Assembly: GCF_018143015.1 (NCBI RefSeq)
Contig: NC_054753.1
Span: 27,049,462 to 27,113,461, forward strand
DNA: 64,000 nucleotides
Direction of reading: 5' to 3'
Source of the DNA: Lytechinus variegatus
Lineage: Eukaryota; Echinodermata; Echinoidea; Temnopleuroida; Toxopneustidae
Shown: positions 47,101 through 56,346 of the stretch, piece by piece
Layout: every line of letters begins with the position of its first letter
How positions within the stretch are numbered: the stretch's first letter is position 1
Made by a program: the position numbers and the translations under genes
The notes under the pieces: generated by a model
What the model saw: only the letters and a program-made list of their open reading frames with translations
Told to the model about the DNA's origin: nothing
The model's database searches: none

Positions 47101-48638
47101 AACAGACAAAGTTACGATGCGAGTTATAGCCCGTCGAGTAAATATTCCTATAGTTTCCTTGCCATCGCCCAAAGAATCCTGTTGATCAAGGATGTCAAAC
47201 AAATTTACTTTAACAAGATCGTCTTCCCAAAGATTGAATAAACCACTATTAAATATTGCACTTTGATACGAAGATCATGACATGCATGTTGTTAGTATTT
47301 TGAGGGATGCCTTGGATAACAAAATGCATTTTGTTTTCATTGTGAAACGCCGGTGCTGTCATCTTGTATCTGGAATAAAATAATCACTAATTCATCAGTC
47401 ACAAGCCAGTTCTTCTTTAAATTAAATCGATATTTCCCATATTTCAAACGATTTTATCAATTTCACCTTGTGATAGTTTCATTCGTCAAAGTTAGAGGTA
47501 ATAGCCTCAAATATAATTCTGAAGTATCTTTCAATCGTCCTACCCGTTGTCTTTTCAATTTCATTTGACTAAAACTAATAAAATGATATAAGTTTTGTTT
47601 TAAATTTCTCATACTAACAAAATGAATCTCTCTACCACATACCACTGATCACTAATATTAACACCCTCATCTCTTCCCATCCATTTTATGAAGTATTACT
47701 CTTATGCGCTATTTGGCACCCATTATCTTGGTATATATGATCCCCTCTTCGTAAATTGGGGCGACCTTCTTCATTTATCATCTCACTTCTGACAAATGAG
47801 TAAATTAGTGTTGATTAAACACTGCAAAACGCTTTCAAAATTGTCATGTTGTTTAAGACCGTCACACTAACAATTGTGTATTGTGTAAGGATTGTTAAAA
47901 GTTGTCTAAAAATTAAACAAGATGTTTAAAAAATTAACAACCCCCCAAAAAAAAGAATTTGTTGTAACGGTCTTAAACAACGTTCATATTTTTCTTTGAA
48001 TTACTGTGAACAATATCGAAATTTGTTCGTTCTCATATAATTTTTTTTACTATGATTTAACACATTTTAATTATTTTCAATTCTATTGCAATATTGATAA
48101 GTACCACTTCATTTTCTTGAAATTTGTGCCCTTTGCTTAAACGACGGGGAATAGTTTTTAAGGCTTGCACACAACGCTCGGTCGTAATGATATTATATTT
48201 AGTTTTATTCTGTCTCTCATATAAACCCCTTGCAACACTCTAAATACTAACATTTACTCGTTCGCTTCAATCGCTCCCACAATACATGTATCATTAGGTC
48301 GAGTCGTAAAGTATAATGTTTATAATTAAGTATACTTAAAAACTTGAAACATCAATCGAATGAGCATATCTAACATCTTTTTATGTTACCCTCGGTTTTT
48401 TTTTTTGAAAAAGCCCTCCAAATTTGTTGAACTTCATTTCAATATACTGACATCACCCCTCCCATTGCTCGGACCGGATTTTACACCACTGACAAAGGGC
48501 GTCATATGCCTATAAAGTTCTATATATGCACATAAAACATTTATAATAAGCTATGTCATGTTTATGCGACTCACCTTGCCCGTATACAATGCTCAGCGGC
48601 GCCAACAAAAGTATAACAATTGAACATTTCACCTCCAT
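30873..48638 (-). CDS. ALPL: Alkaline phosphatase 1, GPI-type, complete gene (9 exons, 524 aa)
   Basis: Exons on the minus strand: 48638-48575, 45731-45508, 43667-43493, 42498-42320, 41564-41369, 34756-34622, 34207-34016, 32528-32394 and 31147-30873 (1575 nt with stop, all phases agree). The enzyme hydrolyses phosphate monoesters outside the cell. A signal peptide (about 1-20, MEVKCSIVILLLAPLSIVYG) is followed by the catalytic domain. Metal ligand Asp57 lies in FFLGDGM, nucleophile Ser107 in VPDSAGTATAF, His168 in THATPGA, a glutamate in FLAVEG, Asp329/His333 in GRIDHSHH, Asp370/His371 in TADHAHT and His451 in ETHGGDD. The C-terminus ends in a ~15-residue hydrophobic tail (VSLMALLSALITYLF) after small residues, the usual GPI signal. 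The ~520-residue length is normal. Intron 5 uses a GC donor. The symbol is for the family; orthology to one vertebrate ALP is not claimed. Confidence 0.95.
31590..32130. repeat. AGT trinucleotide array, ~540 bp
   Basis: Almost pure (AGT)n with blocks of GTT, GGT and GAA variants. A ~110-bp block (GTTGTTGTTGTAGTAGTAG and neighbours) recurs at 31858 and 31997, showing segmental duplication within the array. It lies in phosphatase 1 intron 8; the long single-residue frames across it are artefacts of the repeat. Confidence 0.97.
32170..32365. mobile_element. Short palindromic MITE at an exon edge
   Basis: The left end AAAGGGAGGTTCACC is mirrored by GGGGTAAACTACCCCTTTAA at the right, with TTCACCAATA / TATTGGTGAA inside. 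It ends 28 bp from the donor side of exon 8. A half copy may lie at 34470-34555. Confidence 0.6.
32394..32528 (-). CDS. ALPL: Alkaline phosphatase 1 exon 8
   Basis: Acceptor CACTAG beside 32528, donor ACCG|GTGAGC at 32394. It encodes residues 390-433, including DDLPYTTLAYLNGPGA, the crown-domain region. Confidence 0.94.
32716..32940. mobile_element. CACTA-like ACACC MITE, copy 2
   Basis: It starts CACTGTAAAAAACTGCGGTG and ends CACCACAGTTTTTGCGGTG. It shares the internal AACAACAAAAGGTGTTGTAA segment with copies 1 and 3. It lies in phosphatase 1 intron 7. Confidence 0.8.
33037..33271. mobile_element. CACTA-like ACACC MITE, copy 3
   Basis: It is nearly identical in layout to copies 1 and 2. 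The left end is slightly shortened (CACTAAACTGCGGTG), the right end is CACCACAGTTTTTGCTGTG. It lies about 100 bp from copy 2 in the same intron and the same orientation. Confidence 0.8.
34016..34207 (-). CDS. ALPL: Alkaline phosphatase 1 exon 7 (zinc-site exon)
   Basis: Acceptor CTTTTAG beside 34207, donor CTCG|GTAAGG at 34016. It encodes residues 326-388 with GRIDHSHHAGNAYNALGDTI and IIVTADHAHTMGIAGYP, providing four metal-site residues. Confidence 0.96.
34622..34756 (-). CDS. ALPL: Alkaline phosphatase 1 exon 6
   Basis: Acceptor CTATAG beside 34756, donor GAAG|GTATTT at 34622. It encodes residues 281-324, LFEESHMRYASESEEGNDPS and onward to FFLAVE, ending at the magnesium-site glutamate. 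Confidence 0.95.
34799..34940 (+). mobile_element. tRNA-Leu-like SINE, family 2
   Basis: The 75-nt head GGTGCCGTGGCCGAGTGG ... GGTTCGATCCCC ... CGGCACC has a D arm (GCC/GGC), A and B boxes and a perfect 7-bp acceptor stem, but no clean anticodon stem and no long variable arm. The tail CGTGAGCAAGGCATTTAATG is shared with 56899-57060. It is therefore a SINE, not a tRNA gene. It is antisense in intron 5, ending next to the fold-back element at 34948. Confidence 0.82.
34948..35755. mobile_element. Mariner-like fold-back MITE, 808 bp
   Basis: Arms of about 370 nt run from CAGTGCGTCCCAGAAAAAAC inward and from the mirrored end GGGACGCACTG, differing by scattered substitutions and a few indels. TATA flanks both sides, fitting a TA target duplication. 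CAGTG termini plus TA are typical of Tc1/mariner relatives. No transposase. As single-stranded RNA it would form a very long hairpin. Confidence 0.92.
35756..37282. other. Intron 5 filler with a poly-T/poly-G element piece
   Basis: 36020-36165 has T, G and C homopolymer runs typical of a GC-ended MITE fragment (GGGGGGCAAAATCCCGAAGG). The rest is AT-rich and not recognised. Confidence 0.4.
37283..37745. mobile_element. MITE family E, truncated copy
   Basis: The left end GGGATGGTCCGGGCTGAAAA and the body (CATGAATATTC, GATGTCACATCTCCACTTTC) match 55437-56001; the right end is missing. Confidence 0.7.
38294..40530. mobile_element. TU-like fold-back element with nested repeat arrays
   Basis: Outer domains: 8 copies of CCCACAAATGTAATAA at 38299-38466 and about 12 inverted copies at 40262-40530, with two linker types giving ~18- and ~23-bp spacing. 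Next: ~48-bp repeats holding AAAGTCTTTTTTCCAGACCC plus GGTTGTTTCAAAA (38548-38790), inverted at 39975-40175. Core (38800-39900): the same CTTT-CCAGACCCGGTT word returns at roughly 100-150 bp spacing. The extreme ends are TGTTGCACCC and the mirrored GGGTGTAACA. GCCCC flanks both sides, inside a G/C-tract element. Long inverted repeats with a tandem outer domain are the defining layout of sea-urchin TU elements. It lies in phosphatase 1 intron 5. Confidence 0.85.
40700..41105 (-). mobile_element. tRNA-derived SINE, family 3, split by a MITE
   Basis: On the minus strand the head reads GGCGCGATATAGCTCAGTCG (A box) on one side of an insertion and TTGGTTCGATTCCCACTTGG (B box) on the other. The body runs to about 40700. 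The 156-bp insert is the family C MITE at 40888-41043. Confidence 0.82.
40888..41043. mobile_element. Family C MITE nested in a SINE
   Basis: The ends are GGGGAATTTCATCAATAT and the mirrored TTTCATGAAACGGCTCCCC, with inverted GACAAGTTGTC / GACAAGTCC words and the TGATTGGTTGAGAAG core. It separates the promoter boxes of the host SINE. Confidence 0.82.
41369..41564 (-). CDS. ALPL: Alkaline phosphatase 1 exon 5 (GC donor)
   Basis: Acceptor TTTGAAG beside 41564. It encodes residues 215-279, VILGGGRRNFYNASEASPED and onward to STTDYLF. It ends TTTG|GCGAGT: the donor is GC instead of GT, and only this junction gives the in-frame join DYLF-G-LFEESHM. Confidence 0.93.
41648..41882. mobile_element. 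Short MITE with GGCGGCGGAAGC termini
   Basis: TTGGCGGCGGAAGCC is mirrored by CCGCTTCCGCCGCC. The interior repeats AAAATTTTAGGGGGGAC three or four times with ATTGACAAGCAAAAAAAA spacers. It lies in phosphatase 1 intron 4. Confidence 0.75.
42320..42498 (-). CDS. ALPL: Alkaline phosphatase 1 exon 4
   Basis: Acceptor GTTACAG beside 42498, donor AAG|GTGATT at 42320. It encodes residues 156-214, including TARITHATPGATYSHSASRN (His168 and the phosphate-binding arginine) and CKDIALQLIED. Confidence 0.95.
43493..43667 (-). CDS. ALPL: Alkaline phosphatase 1 exon 3 (nucleophile)
   Basis: Acceptor ATCACAG beside 43667, donor CTCG|GTAATT at 43493. It encodes residues 97-154, TYNTDAQVPDSAGTATAFFS through VLVQAHNL; the catalytic serine is in PDSAG. 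Confidence 0.96.
43727..43951. mobile_element. CACTA-like ACACC MITE, diverged copy 4
   Basis: The ends are CACTGCAAGAACTCCGGTG and the mirrored CACCACTTTTTTTGCAGGGT. The arms share CCCGGAAT / ATTCCGGG and CACACCAGAGAAGT / ACTTCTCTGATGTGG. It begins 60 bp upstream of exon 3. Confidence 0.72.
43990..44560. repeat. Intronic block dense in GTCTTTC/GAAAGAC words
   Basis: At least a dozen variants of GGTCTTTC or GAAAGAC occur in both orientations, for example GGTCTTTCAGCAGTCTTTCA at 44200-44219. No clear fixed period; motif-array design similar to the ACACC elements. Phosphatase 1 intron 2. Confidence 0.6.
44690..44930. mobile_element. Diverged palindromic MITE, relative of 19837-20142
   Basis: GGTCTGAAGTCAGGTTTAAC and AAGTATGGATAGC on the left face GGCTATCCATAGTTTAAAG and ACTTTAGACCTGG on the right. 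First of three abutting palindromes. Confidence 0.6.
44932..45135. mobile_element. Palindromic MITE with ~50-nt arms
   Basis: GGGGGGTGTTTCACAAAGAT continuing into TTAAGTATGACTTAG is mirrored by CTAAGTCATACTTAAATC and TTTGTGAAACACCCCCC. Arms differ by one or two bases. Confidence 0.88.
45140..45423. mobile_element. Palindromic MITE with CCCTGTTGTACAAAGAG ends
   Basis: CCCTGTTGTACAAAGAGTTA on the left is mirrored by AGCTCTTTGTACAACAGGG on the right; inside, GATTGATCCATAG and CATAGTTACGATTGAAG are partial inverses. It ends 85 bp from the exon 2 donor. Confidence 0.8.
45508..45731 (-). CDS. ALPL: Alkaline phosphatase 1 exon 2
   Basis: Acceptor ATCCCAG beside 45731, donor AAG|GTGAGG at 45508. 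It encodes residues 23-96, including AAFWNSQARQAISRALDLQK and NIIFFLGDGMSVPTVTAAR with the metal-binding Asp57. Confidence 0.96.
45732..48574. other. Phosphatase 1 intron 1, mostly unrecognised
   Basis: Contents: a (TA)n run near 46588-46601, the small element at 47848-47990, and otherwise AT-rich sequence. The frame at 46259-46480 has no family resemblance. Confidence 0.5.
47848..47990. mobile_element. Small inverted-repeat element, TTGTTTAAGACCGT ends
   Basis: ATGTTGTTTAAGACCGT is mirrored by ACGGTCTTAAACAACGTTCAT. TTAAACAA / TTGTTTAA words recur inside. The preceding ACACTGCAAAACGC resembles the CACTGTAAAAA end of the ACACC family, so the true boundary may be near 47819. Confidence 0.55.
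48575..48638 (-). CDS. ALPL: Alkaline phosphatase 1 exon 1 (signal peptide)
   Basis: ATG at 48638 encodes MEVKCSIVILLLAPLSIVYG plus Gln, ending CAAG|GTGAGT at 48575. A charged start, hydrophobic core and small residue before the mature N-terminus make a standard signal peptide. In-frame join to exon 2 supports it. Confidence 0.9.
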
Positions 48639-48968
48639 TATTTCTTAATTAGAAGAGGCAATAGCTGTGCTGATAATAATCCTTCACAAACTCGGAATAA
48701 ACCTGACGAAACCGTACCCTCTTAGATTATTTCTTGCTGTTCTTACGCCAACCATGTGATTGCCATAGAGGGAACATGCACTAGGATACTCCCTTTGTCA
48801 TTTTGTTTGGTCTTTGATACTATTATGTTCAGTCACATCGGCGATACCTAGTAGACCGATCAAATATATTACGCTATTCCGATAGTAGAACCCTCGGTCG
48901 GTTTGGAGTCGGCTGCTTTCGTGTGACCACACAATTGAGAGAATAGATACAGAGATCAGAGTCCTGTG

Positions 48969-48976
48969 TTATATAA
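48969..48976 (-). promoter_or_regulatory. Candidate TATA box of alkaline phosphatase 1
   Basis: Minus-strand TTATATAA about 330 bp upstream of the start codon. It would place transcription start near 48940 and give a ~300-nt leader. Motif match only. Confidence 0.35.
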
Positions 48977-48999
48977 GGCTATTAATCTAACACGTCGAA

Positions 49000-50335
49000 A
49001 AACCAGTTACGATTAAGAAGCCAACATTAGATATTAACCAAAATGGTAATGACTTGATGTTGGTAGAAACCCTACGTTAATAATTGATATTCTGGGAATA
49101 GTAGTTTTATACAGACCAAGATCCAACCCATAAAGTCTGTTATAAAAGTAAAATAAGCTACAAGCAAAATAAAAAATGCCCATTGATAAACATAACGAAC
49201 TTTGTTTTTTGTTCTGTAACATTTTGAATTAATCTATTGTGCACATATTTTTTTAGTTTGCTCTCGTTGTATATATCTGTATATTTAATTTGCATTTCAA
49301 AGGGCCATGATAAAAATTAAAATTTGTGCTGATTGAGCTACCATTTTTAATATGTGACATAAATAGATAAATAAATAACTAAATGAATAAATAAATTAAT
49401 TAATAACTAACTAATAAATAAATGAATAAACAAACAAATAAATAAATGAATAAATAAATACATATTACATAAATCAATTGATTAATTAATTTATAAATTT
49501 TTCTAAGTACAAGTACCTACAAACACCAGGGATATTAAAATGCACTAACATCTAAGTAAAAGTTTCGTGAATATAATTTCTACATTTACGAAAACTTCCC
49601 GTGAGTTGATACAACTTAGAGGCAGTAGATAATTGCCTTCAATTAATTTTGATGGAGTAAGTACAACAAGATTCTTTTACAGTGCTAGTGGGGGAAACCC
49701 ACACCCTAAGTTTTGTTATTCTCACTGAAAAAAAAAACATACACAGAACATTCAAGCAAAAACACAGAAGTTCAAGCAAATAAAGGCTGGGCAAAAATCA
49801 ATTCAAGAATAACAAAGTATATTGTTTGTTTAATTTTTTGTGATGTCCCACGCGAGCAACGCCCCCGAATGCCATGTAATTTAGATTGTATATATAGTTA
49901 CAGTATGTGTCATCTTCACAGAATATAGAGAACTTTTAAAGATCTTCACCACGAGCCTTTGCTTTTACGATCTTACACATTTTGTTATAAATAAAAACAT
50001 ATATTTTTATTCTTCATGCATGACAAACTGATTTTCGTATATGAATTTATGTTTACAAAAATTGTATAAATTGTGTGCAAAGGAAGAAAATTAATGTTGA
50101 TTGAATTGAGTCTACCTTACGCATCAATTCGTGGAATTTTTACAATACGATACATTACAAGTTTACAACCATACCATTTTCAAGTGTAAAGGACCTCGGA
50201 AAACTTGATCAATTGAAAGAATGAGACAACAATCTCAATCAAATTCACTTAACTGTAAAACTTGGTCTGCTTGAGCACACAGGCGTTCCTGCTTACCATT
50301 TGCTTTTAAATTGCACTATTAAATGTACGATTTGT
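49000..50335. other. Intergenic stretch between the phosphatase genes
   Basis: It holds a degenerate (AAAT)n tract at about 49357-49470. The rest is AT-rich with no supported feature. Confidence 0.45.
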
Positions 50336-52030
50336 TTTTAATGCAACTTTACAACCTAGTGTTATTCCAGAAGATTTTAAGACAGCAAGAATTACTCCTG
50401 TACATAAGGGAGGATCTTTTGATATTGACAATTATAGACCAATTTCTGTGCTTCCAGTCCTGTCTAAAATACTAGAGAGAGCAGTACATGATCAATTGTA
50501 TAAGTACTTATATGTAAATGATCTACTTGCAAATTGTCAGTCTGGCTTCAGACCGTCTTATTCCACTGCCACTTGTCTAACTGAGATTACAGACTTTTTG
50601 TATGATAAAATGGACCGAAAACATGTTACTGGTGGTATTTTCTTGGACCTACGGAAAGCTTTTGATGTTATTCCTCACAATTTTATACTTGCAAAACTTA
50701 AGTACTATGGTATTACTGGCAATGAATACAACTGGATGGAATCGTATTTAACAGGCAGAAGGCAATTTGTAATGATTAACAATTGTCGCAGTGAATTTTT
50801 AAAGATAAAATCAGGTGTCCCACAAGGATCTATATTGGGTCCATTGATATTTTGTATTTTTATTAATGACATGTGTAATTTGAAATTGCATGTACATTCT
50901 AAAATGTCTCTTTATGCTGATGATACCGCCATTTTTAATCACGGTGAATCAATTAAGGAGGTACAAAAGTATTTGCAAGATGATTTTGATTCAATATGTA
51001 AATGGTTAAACTTAAATAATATGCATTTACACCCGCAAAAAACAAAAAACCATGGTATTTGGTCAAAAGAAAAAGTTGAGGGGTGCTCATTTGCCAGTGA
51101 AATTCAGGAACATACAACTAGAAAATGTAAAAAAGATTAAATACTTAGGTGTCATGCTCGATCCGGGCTTGACTTGGTGTGAACATATTACTAATATCGT
51201 TTGTAAAATATCTCGAGCAATAGGTTGTATAAGGCGGATTAAGCATTTACTGTCCTTTGATATCATGAAGAAGCTGTACTTTTCTATGATTTTACCTTAC
51301 ATTGATTACTGTAGTACATCTTGGGGAAGCAGTGTAAAAATACATTTAGATAAGATACAAAAACTTCAAAATAAATATGCCAGGATGCTTTTGAAAAAAG
51401 ATTATAATACATCACAAATATCTCTGTTGCAGTCACTGAAGTGGCAATCAGTAGATCAGCGTATAAAATATCAGTATTGTCTTTTTGTATATAAAATAAT
51501 GAACAATTTAGTTCCAAATTATTTAAAACCTTTAGTATGTAAACGGCCCGTGAAATACAGGACACGGTTTTCTTTGCGATGCCCCCTTCAGCTTCCCAAA
51601 GCTAGAACTGAATATAAAAGAAAATCTTTCGCATATTTCGGACCCAAATTATTTAATGCACTTCCTTCAAATTTACAAGCCTGTACGTGTACCTCCTTGT
51701 TAGTTTTTAAAAACTTATGCAAAGCCTTTCATACGAATTGATGAAGAGCGAAATAATATTCCATTGATTTACAATGCTATGTACTTGTATGTTTAGATTG
51801 TCACTTCCCACTCTAAATTTTTTGATGTTAATTGTTTCTGATGTTAAATAGTTTGTATTTTGTAGTTTTGACGTTGAATGTTTTTTTGATGTTATATTTT
51901 ATAGTTATCTTGACATGTATTTTAAACTGCAGGGCGCCTTTGTAAAGCAGTTTTAAGAACTGAACAGGCATACCCTGCAGTATAAAATAAATAAAACAAA
52001 AATAAATAAATAATAATAATAAAATAATAA
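50336..52030 (+). mobile_element. 5'-truncated LINE (Jockey/CR1-like reverse transcriptase)
   Basis: The frame from about 50336 reads PSVIPEDFKTARITPVHKGG, then NYRPISVLPVLSKILE, the RT motifs FLDLRKAFDVIPH (A), SGVPQGSILGPLIF (B) and LYADDTAIF (C), and after one frame shift the C-terminal YLGVMLDPGLTW ... HTN with stop at 51739-51741. The shift falls in the A-run near 51040-51047, where one base is extra. The endonuclease and ORF1 are missing, so the copy is 5' truncated as is usual for LINEs. The 3' UTR runs to an (ATAA)n-type tail near 51985-52030. The clade within the Jockey/CR1/L2 group is not resolved. No other stop breaks the RT, so the copy is fairly young. Confidence 0.9.
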
Positions 52031-52487
52031 ATTTCCGGCACAACTATGTTCATGTAGTCATCATGACCAATTAAAGAATGGTGTCTTCTGGATTAGTATT
52101 GTACAACTTAAAGAGAAACGTCTCTTTATGACGTCACAAAATTTTAAATGAAGAATAATTATGTGGATGTTATTTTTGGCTCGGTTTGTTTGTATTTCTC
52201 TCATTTCTGCATATTTCTTTACTTTTAATAATAGTAATAAAATCGTGAACATTCGTAATGCGCCGGTATCCATCATGAAAAGATGCTCATGGCGCAATAA
52301 AGAAAAGAAAGAAAGAAGAAAAGGAAATTTTGTAAGGGGGGGGGGGGTAACAATTACTTAAGGAATGATTTTTCTTTAATTCCCACTGTTAACTACCCCG
52401 CACAAGATCTTTGATACTTATTCAGATGGTAAGTAAATCATTAGATCAGGCACAAATATAATAATAATCTGGTTATAATATATGATG

Positions 52488-52755
52488 CGCCTATTACTAT
52501 GTCATCGGATTCAATCAGTCATTCCCGCAAGCAATGTATGTGCATCCTTCACTCCATGGGGAGTATTCATGCAGCCACAAACTACAATGACTTTCACATC
52601 CTACCGGGTATCCATTTAGCACCTGGGTGGAGACTGGCAAAGTATGGAATAACGCCTTGCCAAACGACGCTAGACCGCGGTTATGGCGGTGGGATTCGAA
52701 CACACGACCCTCTGATTACAAGGCGAGAGTCAGAACCACTAAACCACAACTCTTT
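52488..52755 (-). mobile_element. tRNA-derived SINE, family 4
   Basis: The minus strand begins AGAGTTGTGGTTTAGTGGTT (A box), then GTGTGTTCGAATCCCACC (B box), a body with CTCCACCCAGGTGCTAAATG, and an ATTATTATTAT tail beyond 52488. Confidence 0.85.
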
Positions 52756-52789
52756 AGAATATAATAGAAAGACACATCCATGGTAATTA

Positions 52790-55436
52790 TCATATCAGCT
52801 AGATGTATAAGGACTCATTTCATGTAAAAAAAAATGCTAAAGAAATCAATAACCCACATTATCTTTAAAAACAAACTAATGCATGCATCCACCATATATT
52901 ATGAATTTTCATACTCAATCATGACTCAGGTCGCATGCTTTCTTAACAAGTATACCATTAATCTGTCGCTTTTCTGAATAGTCATTTCTAACTGAATACA
53001 AACAGTAATGTAACGAGACAAAACAAAATTGAGGGACTAGATAGTCTGCAAGAGGCAATGTTTTTGAAGCCGCGAGCAAAGCTAGCATTTTTTTTTTACC
53101 TTTTTAATATGAAAATTGCTTATTGTGAACGATTTTGACATAACATTCAGAAAACAATCTCCTATTTCAATATTTTTTTCTTACCTTTCGCTTCTTTTCC
53201 CTTTTTTCTTCGTCGTAAAACCTTTTTTATGGGGGCATGACCCCCTAAGATCCTTTCCCCCATCAGTACGCCAGTAATTTTAAAGTATTTAATTTAGTGA
53301 TTGCCTTGTTATTTTCTTGTCTTAAACAGCCACGAAAAGATTTATCAAACATTGTTTGTATTGCTTCTAAGACATTAGTTAATTAAGATCGAGAAGGAGG
53401 TCAGTGATCGCTATGTATCAGGTCCAATCGGCCTACTTATGAAATCTTCTCCCAATGTGTACTTTTGTTCAAACAGAAGCCGCAGAACGGGGGTGGCTGG
53501 TCATGGGTGGGGGTTCAGTAAACTTTTATTTTCTGTAACAATGGTCAAAATCATTAAAAATCAAATTCTCATTTTACGCATGTTCCCCCTCCACCTTTAA
53601 AACCGTTCCTCGTCTCCTGGTTTGAAATAAAACTGATGGGGTAATTATTACCCTAGTTGTGTGTTTGTCTTTAAAAAGAAGTTTTCTCTTTGATACCCTC
53701 AATTCTTTATCCCCCTCCTCACTTCCCCCTTTCTCCCTTCCTCTGACACACTCTCTCTCCGTTTATCTCCAAGTTTTATTCTGACATACACACACACAAC
53801 ACGCACAAGCACACACACACACACACACCCTTGGAAGGGGTGATTCTAACTGTGTGATGTATACTGCATCGATGAGTGAGGGCTCGTGTGTCTGTGTGTC
53901 TGAGCGGGGTGGGAGGGTGGGTTACGGTATATATATGCGCGCAGTGATGCAATGAGCTAAACATAGTTTAAGGATGAAGAACATGGCATTTGAGGCAACA
54001 TTTTTCTTCAAAATTGAGAAATAGACAAAATAATGGTGACCCTTTTCAAGATGAAAAATCTCAAGTTTGTGATAAACATTTTCTCATAATATACAGAAGA
54101 TAATGTAATATTTCACCGTTTTTGCTTCTCTTTTATTGCTTTCTTTTTGTCGAATAGTTAATTGTAGAACTTTGGGGAAGAGGCACCCGCAGAGCCCCAA
54201 TCTATACATCAGTATGTGTGAGTGGGTATGGGGCGTGTCAGGGCCTAGCCATGTGTGTGCATGTTGCATGCATACGTACACACACACACACTCACCCACA
54301 CGCCCACCGTCACCCTCACCCACACCCTCATCCCATTTTATACATCAGTATGTTTGAGTGGGTGTGCATGGGGCATGTCGGGGTCTAGCCATGTGTATGC
54401 ATGTTTACATGCATACTTTTTTTTTTTCATACTGTTTTATTCTGATTCCATGAACAAGAATATAACATTTCAATTTAACATTTCAAAACACATATTTTAC
54501 ATTTCATATTTTGACTTTTTTCACTAACTTAATACAAGCATAAATCATATATAACTTAGAGAAACAATGAAATCAGTTATAAAAATGGCATACGTATACA
54601 CCATACACACCCACACACACACACCACACACACACACACACGCACACCCTCATCACTCATTCTCATTCTCCGTCACTCTCTACATTCCTCCCTCTCTGGG
54701 TTTTCACTGCTCTCTTACCGTGCTTATCTACCGTCGTGAAATCTCACAAATCTCTCTTAACAAAATTATGTCACCTATACACTCGGCATGCTCGGCGGAA
54801 ATAAATTCATATTCTTTGATCTTTATTTTTTTAAACATGATATGTAAATATAAGCTAAACAGTTGAAATGAAACACGAGCAATAATTAGAGAAGAATAAA
54901 CGATGTTTGCATATATCATGTTAACAATTATCAGCATGGAAAATTGAGCGAGGGAAGATGTAAATAGTGAGACTTCCTTCAAGTAAGTGCTTTGGAAAGG
55001 ATGTCAATTCCTTCATTTCTTAACGTCGGAAAGGGTCTGATGGTGAAACGTCTATTTCGCATATATATTATTTAATTAATTTATTCATTTATTTACTTAT
55101 TTAACTATTTATTTATTTGATTTTAATTCGAGTATGACTGTGGTAAATGGTGGGTAAAATTAATGTTCATCTTTTTAAGCAGTGGTTGATCCACAAAGCC
55201 CGGCGCACACCACACGATCCATTATGATCCGATTATCAAAGAAAATTTTGAAATCTTAACGATCAAAATCGTTCTATTTACCTGTATTTTCGAGTCTCGC
55301 TGTAGGAGAAATACACCTTTTAGTTCCAGGAATTGTCTTATTTAATGCAAAATACTATTTTGTTCAGAAATCGCGCCGCATTTTGATTGTGTAGCGTGTA
55401 GCGGGCTAATTCACGATGAAACGTTGAAGGGGTACT
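52790..55436. other. Intergenic stretch with simple repeats and element fragments
   Basis: It holds (CA)n tracts at 53786-53829, 54277-54300 and 54607-54642, and a possible fragment of the GCTCGCT-module family near 53035-53276. The block with CAGTATGTGTGAGTGGGT at 54210-54290 is partly repeated at 54346-54410. No gene is supported. Confidence 0.5.
53474..53622. mobile_element. Degraded copy of the 26648-26792 MITE
   Basis: CAGAAGCCGCAGAACGGGG at the left and AAAACCGTTCCTCGTCTCCTGG at the right are decayed forms of the inverted ends. Confidence 0.6.
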
Positions 55437-56001
55437 CCGGGATGAAAATATTTATATCTAAAGAAATAGAGCAAAATGCTGAAGTTTTTATCAAAATTGG
55501 AAAACAAATAACGAAGTTCTACAGTATTTTGTGATAATAGTTATATGTGCGTCATCATGAATATTCATTGACTGATAATGTCACATCCCCACTTTCCTAT
55601 TTTTTCATGTTATTGCAGTCATTAAATCATTTTTTCCCCTTTTTTCATACATGTGTGAATAATGTGTCTCCTTTATAATGGAATAAGTTGCAGCAATTGA
55701 TATCTAATGCACTAAATCAGTTGTCAATCCAATGTTTTCAGTTCTTAGTAGAAAAAATTGAATAAACATAATATCATATCATAACAAAATACAAAAGAAC
55801 AAGTGGGGATAATTATAAATTCTTCAAGTTGCTCATTGAATATTCATGAAGGCATACCTAGAACTGTTTCACCGGAATAATGCACATGCCATTATGTACA
55901 GTTATTTATAGTCCGATTTTGATCAAACTTTCAGCAATTATTTTGTCTTATTTTTCTTTATCTGTTTAAATCATATCATTTTCAGCCCGGAGCATCCCTT
56001 T
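55437..56001. mobile_element. Palindromic MITE, family E
   Basis: AAGGGGTACTCCGGGATGAAAA is mirrored by TTTTCAGCCCGGAGCATCCCTTT. Inner pairs include CATGAATATTCATTGA / TGAATATTCATGAAGG. It ends about 90 bp past the stop of phosphatase 2, so it may be in that 3' UTR. Confidence 0.82.
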
Positions 56002-56092
56002 AACGGTATTAGCTCTTGGCTTTACAAGTGTATCATTTAAATTAACAATATGTACGTCACCATCGAAATGACAGGGAATTTTCAACATAAAA

Positions 56093-56346
56093 TTAGCGTC
56101 CGTTGTAGGCGGGGCGAGCTCCTCTGATGCCCATGACGTCATCTTGGGATCCGCTTAAAGCGCACGCGCTGCTGGCGGATGCGTCAAGGCATGCGGCGTG
56201 ACGCACGGCGTGTGCGATGTAGTTCTGCTCGTGGATTCCAGCGAAGAGATGGGACCATGGGCCTTGGGCGTATACAGGAACGTCGGCTCCACCATGCGTC
56301 TCTGCTTGTAGGGGGATGATGGCATCTTGTACCCAATCACGTGACT
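56093..56346 (-). CDS. ALPL: Alkaline phosphatase 2 exon 9 (C-terminal)
   Basis: Acceptor GTTATAG beside 56346, TAA at 56093-56095. It encodes ESRDWVQDAIIPLQAETHGG, GPWSHLFAGIHEQNYIAH and AACLDASASSACALSGSQDD, ending in a polar tail. Confidence 0.92.

Noticed and set aside
48639-56092. Additional phosphatase gene or exons between the two copies
   Set aside because: Scanned for exon signatures (PDSAG, TADHAH, ETHGG, GGGR); none was found, only a LINE, a SINE and simple repeats.
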